Shown: piece by piece, positions 34,146 to 43,314 of the stretch | How the letters are laid out: every line of letters starts with the position of its first letter | How positions within the stretch are numbered: position 1 is the stretch's first letter | Source of the DNA: Streptomyces sp. H27-C3 | Lineage (GTDB): Bacteria; Actinomycetota; Actinomycetes; Streptomycetales; Streptomycetaceae | Length of the DNA: 64,000 bases | Direction of reading: 5' to 3' | NCBI RefSeq assembly: GCF_030063415.1 | Contig: NZ_JASITA010000020.1 | Coordinates: 62,001 to 126,000 of the forward strand | The notes under the pieces: generated by a model | Database searches by the model: none | What the model was told of the DNA's origin: nothing | Seen by the model: the letters and a program-made list of their open reading frames with translations, nothing else | Position numbers and translations under genes: made by a program

Positions 34146-35526
34146 ATGCGGTTGCTCGAGCGGGAGCACGTTCTCGGCGTACTGCGCGGCTGCCCACCGG
34201 GCCGGGACGGACGGCCCGTCGGCCGCCGCGCTGCACGCCCGCACCGGCGGGAATCCCTTCTTCGTCACCGAAGTCCTCGCGGATCCCGACCGCGCGGTGC
34301 CACGGACCGTACGCGATGCGGTCCTGGCCAGAGCCGCCCGTCTCGGCGCGCCCGAGCAGGACGCGCTGAAGGCGGTGGCTGTCTTCCCCGGACTCGCCCA
34401 CCTACCGCTGATCCGGGCCGCGCCCGCGGCGGTCGACGCCCGTGTCCGCGCCGGGCCGCTGATCAGGGACGGCACGCGGATACGCTTCCGCCACGAGTTG
34501 GCCAGGCTGGCCGTCGCGGAAGCCACGGCACCGGGCCGCAGAATCACCCTGCACCAACATGCACTGGCCGACCTCATGCGCCAGGGCGCCGATCCGGCCC
34601 ACCTCGCCCACCACGCGTACGCGGCAGACGACGGCGCGGCAGTCCTCCTGCACGCACCCCACGCCGCGCGGCGGGCGTCGGCGCTGGGCGCCCACCGGCA
34701 GGCCGTCGACCACTACGCGCAGGTGCTGCGGTTCGCCGACCCGCTGCCGGTCCGGGACCGCGCGGAGCTCCTCGAAAGCTACGCCGAGGAGTGCGCGCAC
34801 GTAGGGCGTGGCAGGGAGGCGGTCACCGCTTCCCCGCAGGCACTTGAGGTCTGGCGTGCGCTGGGGGATCAGCAACGCGAGGCGGCGCTGCTGGCCCGGC
34901 GTTCCCACTACCTGTGGATCACCGGTGCGAACTCCGCGGCGCACGCGTGCGTACGGGCCGGGCCCGACCTCGCCGAGTGGCTGGCCCCCGGTCCCTGGCT
35001 CGCCGCCGCCTACACCTGGTCGGCGTATCTCCTCATGCTCGCCAATGAGTCTCCCGACGCGATCGAGGCGGGCAGCCGCGCGGTCGGCCTCGCCGAGCGG
35101 TTCGGCGACCGGGCCCTGCTGACCAGAGCCCTGAACGCGGTCGGCACAGCGCAGTTCTTCTGCCGGCCCGAGTTGACCGGCGGAACCGGCGTGGCGTCGG
35201 CCACCGTGGCCGGGGCCGCGCCGGCCGACGACCGAGGTACCCGGGTGGCTCCGGCGTGCCGACTCGTCTCGGATCTCTACCGGGACGGGAACACCATCTA
35301 CGCCAATGCTGAGACCACCTGCCGGGTCCCGATCGGCCTGAGCCTGTTCCGCGACCATGCGCTCGTCACCCGGCAGAGCGGGGGCGCAGCGATCAACCTC
35401 GCGCAACCCTGCACACCCGTCAGTTTCGACGTGCTCTGGACGACAGGTGCCGGCGATCGCCTGACGACCCCGGTGTTGCTGATCAGTCGTCACCCACGCT
35501 TCCCGCAAAGGGGATTCGGAGCCTGA
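34146..35526 (+). pseudogene. LAL/LuxR-type regulator with ATPase core and HTH deleted
   Basis: ATG 34146 starts MRLLEREHVLGVLRG, the usual first residues of LAL regulators. Within 50 bases homology jumps, in another frame, to ALHARTGGNPFFVTEVLADP and VPRTVRDAVLARAARLGAPE, normally ~230 residues further on, so the Walker A/B region is deleted. TPR-like sequence continues to LLTRALNAVGTAQFF near 35160. The last ~120 codons are unrelated and look like a fragment of a small secreted protein (CRLVSDLYRDGNTIYANAET). No LuxR helix-turn-helix follows. The gene cannot act as a regulator. Confidence 0.7.
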
Positions 35527-35612
35527 GCGACCACTTTCGACGCCTCGGGCGGTTCCTGGCCGATGCGGGTCGGGAACCGCACGACCGGCTCTGCGCGCGC
35601 CAGTCAGTCGGA

Positions 35613-36002
35613 TCACTCAGGGGTGGCGTCCTGCGGGTACCAGCGCAGCTCCACGGTGTTGCCTTCGGAGTCCTGTACGTAGATCGATTCCGCCTCGCCA
35701 CGAGCGCCGAACCGCTTCACAGGTCCCTCCAGCACGGTGAAGGTGCCCGCGTCGATGATCTGCTGCCAGTCCAGTGGTTCGACCACCAGGCAGATGTGGT
35801 CCACATTCGATTCACCCCGGGGGCGGTTCAACAGGTCGATGATGGTGGTCGGACTGACCCGTACCGAGGGGAAGGGCACCTCGCCGGCCCGCCATTCGGC
35901 CACCCGGACCGGCTCCAGGCCAAGGGGGCCGCAGTAGAAATCCAGCGCCCGATCGACGTCCCGCACATTGAGCACCAGATGATCGAATTCCTTGACACGC
36001 AT
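35613..36002 (-). CDS. VOC-family protein (glyoxalase/dioxygenase superfamily)
   Basis: A 129-residue protein with paired beta-alpha-beta-beta-beta modules: FDHLVLNVRDVDRALDFYCG, NVDHICLVVEPLDWQQIIDA and ESIYVQDSEGNTVELRWYPQ. The H in FDHLVL and in NVDHICL and the E in TVELRW are candidate metal ligands. The substrate is unknown. AAAGGG precedes ATG 36002. It is divergent from the GNAT gene. Confidence 0.9.
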   Translation of the reverse strand: MRVKEFDHLVLNVRDVDRALDFYCGPLGLEPVRVAEWRAGEVPFPSVRVSPTTIIDLLNRPRGESNVDHICLVVEPLDWQQIIDAGTFTVLEGPVKRFGARGEAESIYVQDSEGNTVELRWYPQDATPE

Positions 36003-36108
36003 GAGGCCCTTTCGTTTCGCGGATCCGTCCGCTCCGGACGGCTCGGTTCGACGTCTCATTCCGAGGCGGCCCACTCTCTCGCAACGCGACGATGACATGA
36101 TGTGAATC

Positions 36109-36630
36109 ATGCGCCTCGATGTGACCCTGCAACCGCTCGACGAACCCCTGCTGGGGCGTCTGTTGGACACCGCGACAGCCGATGCCGACGCCGAGGACGT
36201 GATGCCCGAGGTTGCCGGGCCCGCGGGATGGACCCCGGCACGACGGGCGGCATTCTCACGATTCCACCGGTCGAGGACGCTGACAGCGGAGCCCGAGGAG
36301 CGCACCTACGTCATCGTCGTGGATGAAAAGGTGGTGGGAGCGGCACGCCTGTGCCCGCTCCGGGACAGGCCGGGTACGGCCGAGGCCGGAGTGTGGATCG
36401 GGCGCTCCCACCGCGGCGGCGGAGTCGGAGGGGCGGTCCTGGAACAGCTCCTCGACCTCGCGGGCACGGCCGGATTCGCGTCGGTGTTCATCAGTACGAC
36501 CGCGGGCAACACCGCCGTCCACCGCATCCTGGCCGCACGGGGCGTCCCGCTCGCCCATGACGGGGACGGGGTCACCGCATGGGTGAACCTCGACGGGGCC
36601 CGCCGCCCGCCGCGCAGGGTCGCTCTGTAA
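36109..36630 (+). CDS. GNAT-family N-acetyltransferase
   Basis: A 173-residue acetyltransferase with VIVVDEKVVGAARLCPL and AEAGVWIGRSHRGGGVGGAV, the acetyl-CoA pyrophosphate loop (R-G-G-G-V-G-G). ISTTAGNTAVHRILAARG is the usual C-terminal helix. No strong ribosome binding site is present, so initiation may be nearly leaderless. The substrate is unknown. Confidence 0.85.
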   Translation: MRLDVTLQPLDEPLLGRLLDTATADADAEDVMPEVAGPAGWTPARRAAFSRFHRSRTLTAEPEERTYVIVVDEKVVGAARLCPLRDRPGTAEAGVWIGRSHRGGGVGGAVLEQLLDLAGTAGFASVFISTTAGNTAVHRILAARGVPLAHDGDGVTAWVNLDGARRPPRRVAL

Positions 36631-36795
36631 ACCGCGCACCCCTGGAGCGGAAGAGCCGGAGGGGAACTCCGACCGCGGTGCGCCCGACGTCGTAACGACG
36701 CCCCCACGGGGGCAACCGCCGCAGAACACACCCGGCAGGCCGTACGGCAGCGTTTCGCTCGGCCACCATGGCCGTCACTCGCGTCGTGACGGCTA

Positions 36796-36876
36796 ACGAC
36801 CTCCCCCACGATTGGCAGCGGCGTCGCGGCGCCTGGGACCTCCGCCTCCGGCGTTGTCGTCAGTCGCGGGGGTCGT
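36796..36876. repeat. palindromic MITE-like element, copy 2
   Basis: An ~81-bp relative of the element at 22183-22293. The left 50 bases are almost the same as copy 1, and the right end (GTCGCGGGGGTCGT-like) is an imperfect inverted repeat of the left end. It is intergenic and has no coding frame of its own. Confidence 0.55.
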
Positions 36877-37041
36877 AAGCCGGCAGGCCCAGCAGACCGT
36901 GCCGCCCCGCCGAGACCGGTGAATGATCACCTCATGGGATCCAGCAGCGGCCATCAGCAGACCGAGGACGGTACGAGCGAACGGCGCGCCGGGGCCCGTT
37001 GCCCGGGGGGCGATTCGACCATGGTCACTATCTAGCCTGAC

Positions 37042-37097
37042 CCGGTGTGGTGTGTGGTGGGGGTGGGAGCTTTCGCCCCCGCCACACACCACACCGG
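37042..37097. terminator. long hairpin after the aldo/keto reductase gene
   Basis: Arms of about 22 bases with one mismatch (37042-37063 and 37076-37097; CCGGTGTGGTGTGTGG / CCACACACCACACCGG core) surround a short loop. It lies 46 bases beyond the minus-strand stop of the aldo/keto reductase. Confidence 0.65.
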
Positions 37098-37143
37098 CCC
37101 ACCACGGGACGGAACGGCGCCGCCCGACCGGAACAACACGTGA

Positions 37144-37983
37144 CTACGCCAGCTCGGCCAGCCGGTCGAGTCGGTCGCGATGGGCCGGGGTCAACTGGAC
37201 ACGCGTCGCGGCAAGGTTCTCCTCCAGGTGGTCGATCCGGGCGGTGCCCGGGATCGGGAGGATCACCGGAGAGTGGCCGAGGAGCCATGCGAGCGAAACC
37301 TGCACGGGGGTGGCACCGAGGTCGGCCGCCACCTCGGCGATCCGCGCCGCCGCGTCCGACGCCGCTCCGGCGACCGGCCGCCACGGCAGGAAAGCGATCT
37401 GCGCCGCCTCGCAGGCCGCGAGCACGGGCTCGTGCTCGCGGTCCAGCAGGCTGTAGCGGTTCTGCACGCTCGCGACCTCAATGATCTCCCGTGCCCGACC
37501 GAGCTCGGCCACGGTGATCTCGGACAGCCCGATCCGTCCGACCTTGCCCTCGACCTGAAGCTCCCGCAGTGTGCCGAGCTGGTCGGCCAGAGGCACCTCG
37601 GGATCGATGCGGTGCAGTTGGAGCAGCTCGATCCGCTCGACGCGAAGCCTGCGGCAGCCGTGTTCGACCTGCTCGCGCAGGACCTCCGGCCGCCCGTCGA
37701 GCCCCCACTCACCGGAGTCCGCCGATCGCGCGACGCCGACCTTGGTGGTGATGGTCAGCCCGTCCGCGTACGGGTGCAGTGCTTCGGCCAGGAGCTCCTC
37801 GTTCGCTCCGCCGCCGTACAGGTGGGCGGTGTCGATCAACGTGACACCCAGCTCGACGGCCCTCCGTGCGACCTGGACGGAGGTCTCCCGGGCGGCACCC
37901 TGCTCGGTGGGCAGCCGCATGGCTCCGAACCCGAGCCGGTGTACGCCCAGATCGCCGCCGATGCGAAACGTCGTAGATGTCAT
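37144..37983 (-). CDS. aldo/keto reductase
   Basis: A 279-residue NADPH-dependent reductase: GFGAMRLPTE, TLIDTAHLYGGGANEELLAE with the Asp and Tyr of the catalytic tetrad, TITTKVGVAR with the Lys, and IELLQLHRIDPEVPLADQL with the His. SPVILPIPGTARIDHLEENL binds the cofactor. GTGGAG precedes ATG 37983. The substrate is unknown. Confidence 0.92.
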   Translation of the reverse strand: MTSTTFRIGGDLGVHRLGFGAMRLPTEQGAARETSVQVARRAVELGVTLIDTAHLYGGGANEELLAEALHPYADGLTITTKVGVARSADSGEWGLDGRPEVLREQVEHGCRRLRVERIELLQLHRIDPEVPLADQLGTLRELQVEGKVGRIGLSEITVAELGRAREIIEVASVQNRYSLLDREHEPVLAACEAAQIAFLPWRPVAGAASDAAARIAEVAADLGATPVQVSLAWLLGHSPVILPIPGTARIDHLEENLAATRVQLTPAHRDRLDRLAELA

Positions 37984-38184
37984 CAGTTGTCTCCACCCCT
38001 CGCTCAAAGGGCAACGTTAACAACGCGGTTGGCCCTGTGGTGGTGCCGACGACAAGGCGCCGCAACACCGGCGTACCAACTCGTCGCCTGTCCCCCGGCC
38101 CCGGACTAGGTTTCGCCGTGAAGCACGCGACCGGCCGGTGGTACGGGGCGGGTGTCTGGCGGCGGTTGACCGGCGGCCGTCGAG

Positions 38185-38601
38185 GTGGTCCTGAACGTGG
38201 AGGGGACACGGTGGCGTCGGATCACGAGCGCAGGCTTGTGGAGGCAGCAGCGCGCATGCGGGAACGACTGCTGGTCCATCCCCTTGAGGGGGCACTGGGA
38301 CGAGCCGGCCTACTGGAACCCGCTGCCCACCGTCCGCCGGTTCACGGACACCATGGGCACGGGTCGCTGGGAGGACCGCAGCCGGCTCAACGTGCCCGGC
38401 CCGTTCCTCGCCGGGGAGACCGACGACGGGCAGAACGAGAAGAAGGCCCTGCAGCGTTACGCCTCCTTCCTGGACAACGGTCTGGAGCAGTACTTGCGGG
38501 GCTGTCTCTTCTGGCTGGATCGAGGCCCGCGAGCCTCGCCGCGACGAACCGCTGCCGATCCTCTGAGCCGGCCTCGGGACCGCGTCGGGTTCCGGTCATG
38601 A
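38185..38601 (+). pseudogene. degenerate gene fragment of unknown family
   Basis: One frame reads WDEPAYWNPLPTVRRFTDTM, GRWEDRSRLNVPGPFLAGET and ALQRYASFLDNGLEQYLRGC, which is strongly protein-like. The parts look joined by an internal deletion near 38430, and the C-terminus becomes Arg/Pro-rich. The start has no ribosome binding site and the frame has no recognised family. Confidence 0.4.
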
Positions 38602-38674
38602 CTGCTGACTGGCGTAGGGATCAGATCGGGAGGTGCGCTGCGGGGCGGGAGGGCCGGGCGAACTCAGGCCGCTC

Positions 38675-38930
38675 TCACAGACGGCGAGCCGACCGCGAGG
38701 CGAAGGCGTCGACTCCGGTGAGTTCGGCGGAGAGCTGCCACAGTCGGGCGGCCCGCTCCGGGTCAGTGGCCCAGGCATTCACTCCGCTGCCCAGAACCGC
38801 GTCCGGGGCAGCGGGCTCGGCAACGTCGCAGTCTTCGCCATACACGCCGCCCACGCCGCCCAACTGTGCGGAGGTGGCTGCCCACACCTGGGTGGCCGCG
38901 CCCTGCTCGGGTGCCTTCCAGCCGCTGTTC
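38675..38930 (-). pseudogene. short-chain dehydrogenase, C-terminal fragment
   Basis: The minus frame reads APEQGAATQVWAATSAQLGG and GGVYGEDCDVAEPAAPDAVL, then ATDPERAARLWQLSAELTGV. This is the last ~80 residues of an SDR of the retinol-dehydrogenase-like type. The cofactor and catalytic parts are missing upstream. Confidence 0.6.
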
Positions 38931-39082
38931 GTCGGGGCGGCGCTGATCACTACGAATTGGAGCGCACGCGAAGGCAAGCCCTTCGTGCCCTCCGGCCCTC
39001 ACAGGCAAGGAAAAGCGCAGCGGCTCGGCGGATCTTCACCTTCTTCCAACCGGCGACCAATCCGCCGGGCCGGTGGCTCCGA

Positions 39083-40669
39083 ATGAAGGGCGTGAGGATC
39101 TCAGGTTCAAATCTAGTGCGCGGCGGTCTTGCCGCGCTGAGCGGTCTCCTTTCCGGCTTCACGGCGCTTGCCGTCGCCGAATTGGCCTCGGCGGCCGTCC
39201 GGCCCGAGGCAGGCCCCATTACCGCGGTGGGCGGAGCAGCGATCGACCGCACGCCGGCGGCCGTCAAGGACTGGGCGATCCGCAACTTCGGTGAGGACGA
39301 CAAGCTCATTCTGCAGCTCGGTATCCTTGCCACGCTTGCGGTCCTGGCGCTTGTGCTGGGTTTGGTGGCGCTGCGGTATCGGCGGATCGGTTCGGCCGGT
39401 GTCCTGATTTTCGGCGTGGTGGGTGCGGCGGCGGCCGTGAGCCGCCCGGATTCGACCGGATTCGTGGACGGGCTGCCGTCCCTGGCCGGCGCGGTGGCGG
39501 GCGCCGCCGTGCTCTATGTCCTCATCGGCAGGCTCACCGCGACGCTACGCCCGATCGTGGAAGGCCAGGAGAGCGGCTGGGACAGGCGAGGATTCCTGAT
39601 CGCGGCCACGGCCGCGGCGGTGGCGTCCGCCGGCGCCGGTGTTCTTGGCCGGACCCTGAACGGTCAGCGCAGTGAGAACGCGGTCGCCTCGCGGGCCGGG
39701 GTGTTGTTGCCGCAGCCCGCTTCGGCTGCCGCCGCCATTCCGTCCGGCGCCCAGCTGCTGCGAGTCCCCGGCATCAGCTCCTTCACGACGCCAAACAAGA
39801 CGTTCTACCGGGTGGACACGGCCCTGGTGGTGCCGAAGGTCGATGCCAACAGCTGGCGGCTTCGTATCCACGGCAAGGGCGTGAAGCGTCCGCTGACCGT
39901 CTCCTTCCAGGATCTGCTGGACCGTGAGCTGATCGAGCGGGACATCACCCTGACCTGTGTCTCCAACGAGGTCGGCGGGCCGTATGTGGGCAACGCGCGC
40001 TGGATCGGCGTACGACTGTCGGATCTGCTGAAGGAGGCGGGAGTGAAGCCGCCGTCCAGGGGCGGGCCGGCCGATCAGCTGGTGGCCAGGTCGGTGGACG
40101 GCATGGCGCTCGGCACCCCGGTCGACGACGTCATGGACGGGCGCGACGCGATGCTCGCGGTCGGCATGAACGGCGAGCCGCTGTCCTTCGTCCATGGCTT
40201 CCCGGTCCGGATGCTCGTCCCGGGCCTCTACGGATATGTCTCCGCCTGCAAGTGGATCGAAGACATCGAGCTGACCAACTTCGACGACTACGACGCGTAC
40301 TGGGTCAAGCGCAAGTGGGCCCGTAAGGCTCCGATCAAGACCCAGTCCCGTATCGACACACCCAAGCCCTTCGGCCGGCCCAAGGCGGGCACCGTCATGG
40401 TCGGCGGCGTGGCCTGGGCCCAGCACCGTGGCATCGACCGGGTGGAGATCCGTGTCGACGACGGTCCCTGGCGACCGGCCGATCTCGCCGCCCAGGACAC
40501 CGTGGACACCTGGCGGCAGTGGTCCTTCCCGTGGAAGGCGACCCCCGGCGGCCACACGCTCACCGTGCGAGCCACGGACCGTACGGGCGAGATCCAGACC
40601 GAAAAGCGCACGAAGACCGTCCCGGACGGGGCGAGCGGCTGGCACTCAGTAGTCGTCACCGTCGACTGA
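39083..40669 (+). CDS. molybdopterin-dependent oxidoreductase (sulfite-oxidase family), membrane-anchored
   Basis: A 528-residue protein. The first ~185 residues hold several membrane helices (LAALSGLLSGFTALAVAELA, LGILATLAVLALVLGLVALR, AGAVAGAAVLYVLIGRLTAT) and an Arg-Arg motif (DRRGFLIAATAAAV) that may direct Tat export. The catalytic domain carries the molybdenum ligand C292 in LTCVSNEVGGPYVGNARWIG. HGFPVRMLVPGLYGYVSACK and a C-terminal Mo-co dimerisation domain follow. It probably reduces or oxidises small molecules or protein sulfoxides outside the cell. ATG 39083 is chosen by homology. The fasciclin gene follows by 82 bases. Confidence 0.9.
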   Translation: MKGVRISGSNLVRGGLAALSGLLSGFTALAVAELASAAVRPEAGPITAVGGAAIDRTPAAVKDWAIRNFGEDDKLILQLGILATLAVLALVLGLVALRYRRIGSAGVLIFGVVGAAAAVSRPDSTGFVDGLPSLAGAVAGAAVLYVLIGRLTATLRPIVEGQESGWDRRGFLIAATAAAVASAGAGVLGRTLNGQRSENAVASRAGVLLPQPASAAAAIPSGAQLLRVPGISSFTTPNKTFYRVDTALVVPKVDANSWRLRIHGKGVKRPLTVSFQDLLDRELIERDITLTCVSNEVGGPYVGNARWIGVRLSDLLKEAGVKPPSRGGPADQLVARSVDGMALGTPVDDVMDGRDAMLAVGMNGEPLSFVHGFPVRMLVPGLYGYVSACKWIEDIELTNFDDYDAYWVKRKWARKAPIKTQSRIDTPKPFGRPKAGTVMVGGVAWAQHRGIDRVEIRVDDGPWRPADLAAQDTVDTWRQWSFPWKATPGGHTLTVRATDRTGEIQTEKRTKTVPDGASGWHSVVVTVD

Positions 40670-40751
40670 CCGATCCGGCCCGGGTCCGATTCGAGCCCCT
40701 CAGACCTTCATTCTCTTACGCATTGTTACAACACCACTCCAAGGAGACATC

Positions 40752-41396
40752 ATGAATACCCTTCGCATCCGTCGCGCCGCCATCGCGGTTGCCGCCGCCG
40801 CAGTTCTTCCCCTGTCGCTGACGGCCTGCTCCAGCGATGACAGCTCCGACACCAAGGCCGACTCCACCCCGACGGCCGCCGAGGAGAAGTCGACTCCCCC
40901 CGCCGACGACGCCTCGATGACGGACAAGCCCTTCGGCCCCGCCTGTGCGGGCGTTCCGGCCGACGGCGCCGGCAGCTTCGACGGCATGGCCAAGGACCCG
41001 GTCGCCACCGCAGCGTCGAACAACCCCGAGCTGTCCACCCTGGTCACCGCCGTCAAGAAGGCCGGCCTGGTCGACACGCTGAACAACGCCAAGAACATCA
41101 CGGTGTTCGCGCCGACCAACGCCGCCTTCGCGAAGATCCCGAAGGCCGACCTGGACAAGGTCCTCGCCGACAAGGCCACCCTCACCAAGATCCTCACCTA
41201 CCACGTCGTCGGTGAGAAGCTCGCCCCCAAGCAGCTTGAAAAGGGCACCTACCCCACCCTCCAGAAGAGCACCCTGACCACCGCCGGCTCCGGTGAGTCC
41301 TACAGCGTCAACGACACCTCCAAGGTCGTCTGCGGCAACGTCCCCACCGCCAACGCCACGGTTCACATCATCGACACCGTCCTGATGCCCAAGTAA
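40752..41396 (+). CDS. fasciclin (FAS1)-domain lipoprotein
   Basis: A 214-residue lipoprotein. The lipobox ends at C26 (LSLTAC). An acidic Ser/Thr/Pro linker leads to one FAS1 domain (~residues 75-214) with NITVFAPTNAAFAKIP, LTKILTYHVVGEKLAPKQLE and ATVHIIDTVLMPK. AAGGAG precedes the ATG. It resembles mycobacterial MPT70/MPT83, whose genes are under SigK control. Here a sigK-like gene lies downstream, and the Mo-oxidoreductase is upstream. Confidence 0.95.
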   Translation: MNTLRIRRAAIAVAAAAVLPLSLTACSSDDSSDTKADSTPTAAEEKSTPPADDASMTDKPFGPACAGVPADGAGSFDGMAKDPVATAASNNPELSTLVTAVKKAGLVDTLNNAKNITVFAPTNAAFAKIPKADLDKVLADKATLTKILTYHVVGEKLAPKQLEKGTYPTLQKSTLTTAGSGESYSVNDTSKVVCGNVPTANATVHIIDTVLMPK

Positions 41397-41475
41397 CCAC
41401 GGGATTTCCGGGGTGGCGTAGGCAGCACGTCGCCCCGGAGTTCAGGTCCGACCCCATGGCACCCCTGGTGCCGAT

Positions 41476-41517
41476 GAGACCGCTGGGTGACCCCGAGACG
41501 GGCCACCCAGCGGTCTC
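41476..41517. terminator. hairpin after the fasciclin gene
   Basis: Perfect 14-base arms, GAGACCGCTGGGTG and CACCCAGCGGTCTC, flank a 14-base loop, 80 bases after the fasciclin stop. It separates the oxidoreductase-fasciclin unit from the sigma factor unit. Confidence 0.75.
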
Positions 41518-41668
41518 GTCGTGCTTTCCCCACCAGAGGTGGGGCCGCTCGCGACGGGTGCGTCCCCGAGGCTGCCCTCACAGCCCCGAAGCCGCCGCTT
41601 CCCTCACGTTGTTGATTCGTCGCGGAGGCGCATACGGATTGGTCGGCCGAGTTCTCGCATTCCATGAA

Positions 41669-41686
41669 ATGGGTCGGCCGACCCAT
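41669..41686. promoter_or_regulatory. perfect 18-base palindrome upstream of the sigma factor gene
   Basis: ATGGGTCGGCCGACCCAT is fully palindromic. GGTCGGCCGA is repeated about 28 bases upstream at 41641. It lies ~145 bases before the sigma factor start and is a candidate operator. Confidence 0.4.
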
Positions 41687-41831
41687 CCGCGAAGCCATCG
41701 GCTACGAAGAAAGTGGAGAACAACTTTCAAAGGTCGGCATTCGCTCACCTTTATCACTCGGAAGGGTTATGCATGGGTGACCAATACGCCCCGCCTCTCC
41801 CCGTGCCCTCAACTCATCGGAAAGGCCCGCG

Positions 41832-42416
41832 GTGATCGGGATCGCACGTATCGGAGACCCCCTGCGGGGCGGGCCCGAAATGGCCGAGGTCATGGGCCGC
41901 GTCGCGGGCGGTGACCAGGAAGCCTTTTCCACCCTCTACGACGCGATCGCGGGGCCTGTTTACGGGGTGGTACTCAAAGTTCTACGTAATCCGTCCCAGT
42001 CCGAGGAAGTGGCACAGGAAGTCATGGTCGAGGTGTGGCGTACGGCTGCCCGGTTCCGTCCGGAACAGGGCAGCGCCACCTCCTGGGTGATGACGATGGC
42101 GCACCGGCGTGCCGTGGACCGTGTCCGCTCCGAACAGGCGGCCACGGACCGCGAGCAGCGCAACGCACATCGCGAACACACCCCCGACTACGACACGGTC
42201 AGCGAAGAGGTGACGATCCGGCTGGAGAGCGAACAAGTCCGCCGCTGCCTGCGCACTCTGACCGAGCTTCAGCGTCAGGCCGTGACGCTCGCCTACTACC
42301 AGGGCTACACCTACCGGGAGGTCGCGGCCTCTCTGTCGACACCCCTGGGAACCGTCAAGACACGTCTGCGCGACGGGCTGATCCGGCTTCGCGACTGCAT
42401 GGGAGTGGACGCATGA
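41832..42416 (+). CDS. sigK: ECF RNA polymerase sigma factor, SigK-like
   Basis: A 194-residue group 4 sigma factor. Region 2 is AFSTLYDAIAGPVYGVVLKV, then SEEVAQEVMVEVWRTAARF with the WRTA motif. Region 4 is LRTLTELQRQAVTLAYYQGY, TYREVAASLSTPLGTVKTRL. GTG 41832 has GAAAGG upstream. The stop overlaps the next gene (ATGA), so it is coupled with its anti-sigma factor. By analogy with mycobacterial SigK it should direct transcription of the neighbouring fasciclin and oxidoreductase genes. Confidence 0.92.
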   Translation: MIGIARIGDPLRGGPEMAEVMGRVAGGDQEAFSTLYDAIAGPVYGVVLKVLRNPSQSEEVAQEVMVEVWRTAARFRPEQGSATSWVMTMAHRRAVDRVRSEQAATDREQRNAHREHTPDYDTVSEEVTIRLESEQVRRCLRTLTELQRQAVTLAYYQGYTYREVAASLSTPLGTVKTRLRDGLIRLRDCMGVDA

Positions 42417-43159
42417 TCGAGGAACACATGCAGGCACCCACCGGCGCCTACGCCGTGGACGCGCTGCCCGACGACGAACGTGAGGCATTCGAGCGCCACC
42501 TGCTGGACTGCCCGGCCTGCGTCCAGGAGGTAAGGGAGTTGACGGCCACCGCCGCCCGTCTGGCCACAGCCGTCGCCGCCGGGCCGCCTCCCGAGATGAA
42601 GAAGCAGGTCATCACCTGGATCCAGAACGTGCGCCAGCTCCCCCCGCACGTACCCTTCGCCGATGCCACGCACCGCGTGGAGAGCGCCCGCGGAAGACAT
42701 CTGCCCCGCCTGATCCTGGCGGCATGCGTCGCGGCGGCCACACTGCTGGCGGGTGGGGCCGCCTGGCAGTTCCAGGAGGCGCAGCAGGCCGAGCAGCGGG
42801 CCCAGCAGGTCTCCGCGAAGGCCGCGGACATGACCCGTGTGCTGACCGCCTCGGACGCCCGTAGCGCGACGGGCAGTGTCAAGGGTGGTGCGCGGGCCAC
42901 GGTGATCGTGTCCCGCAGCCACAACAGCGCCGTCTTCCTGGCGTCCGGCCTGCCCGAACTCCCCCACGACAAGACGTATCAGCTGTGGTTCGACGACGGC
43001 GGCACCATGCGGGCGGCAGGCCTTGTCGGACACGACGGCGGCCGGATGATGACGGGAGACATCGGGGCGGCCACCGGAATAGGCGTCACGGTCGAACCCG
43101 TGGATGGCTCCCTCGAGCCATCCACAACGCCCCTGACACTCATCGCGCTGCCCGCCTGA
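42413..43159 (+). CDS. rskA: membrane-bound zinc-binding anti-sigma factor, RskA-like
   Basis: A 248-residue protein whose ATG overlaps the sigma factor stop. The cytoplasmic N-terminus has the ZAS signature H29-x3-C33-x2-C36 (HLLDCPAC). One membrane helix follows (LPRLILAACVAAATLLAGGA), and the extracytoplasmic RskA domain contains VIVSRSHNSAVFLASGLPEL and YQLWFDDGGTMRAAGLV. It should hold the sigma factor at the membrane until regulated proteolysis releases it. Confidence 0.92.
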   Translation: MIEEHMQAPTGAYAVDALPDDEREAFERHLLDCPACVQEVRELTATAARLATAVAAGPPPEMKKQVITWIQNVRQLPPHVPFADATHRVESARGRHLPRLILAACVAAATLLAGGAAWQFQEAQQAEQRAQQVSAKAADMTRVLTASDARSATGSVKGGARATVIVSRSHNSAVFLASGLPELPHDKTYQLWFDDGGTMRAAGLVGHDGGRMMTGDIGAATGIGVTVEPVDGSLEPSTTPLTLIALPA

Positions 43160-43280
43160 CGCGACCGGCGAGCAGGCCGCGCGGAGCACGGCACGCCAGC
43201 CGATGGCCAGACCTGTTCCCTGCTCGTCCCACTGATGCGGACCAGCTGATACCCACCCGCCTCCGCAGCGGAAAAGACAC

Positions 43281-43314
43281 CGGCCCGTGGCCCACATCGC
43301 TGGGCCACGGGCCG
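43281..43314. terminator. bidirectional hairpin terminator
   Basis: Perfect 14-base arms CGGCCCGTGGCCCA and TGGGCCACGGGCCG flank CATCGC. It lies between the convergent anti-sigma and L,D-transpeptidase genes. Confidence 0.8.

Larger units (their letters stand above)
36631..37143. other. intergenic region, 513 bp, with a palindromic element and a hairpin
   Basis: No protein-like frame is convincing. It contains copy 2 of the palindromic repeat (36796-36876) and the terminator-like hairpin at 37042-37097. Confidence 0.5.

Noticed and set aside
36793..37092. Minus-strand 99-codon frame in the intergenic region
   Set aside because: It is made largely of the palindromic repeat and a hairpin, with no family match.
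37042..37097. Long hairpin considered as an insertion-sequence end
   Set aside because: No transposase or second end is nearby, and its position after the aldo/keto reductase stop fits a terminator.
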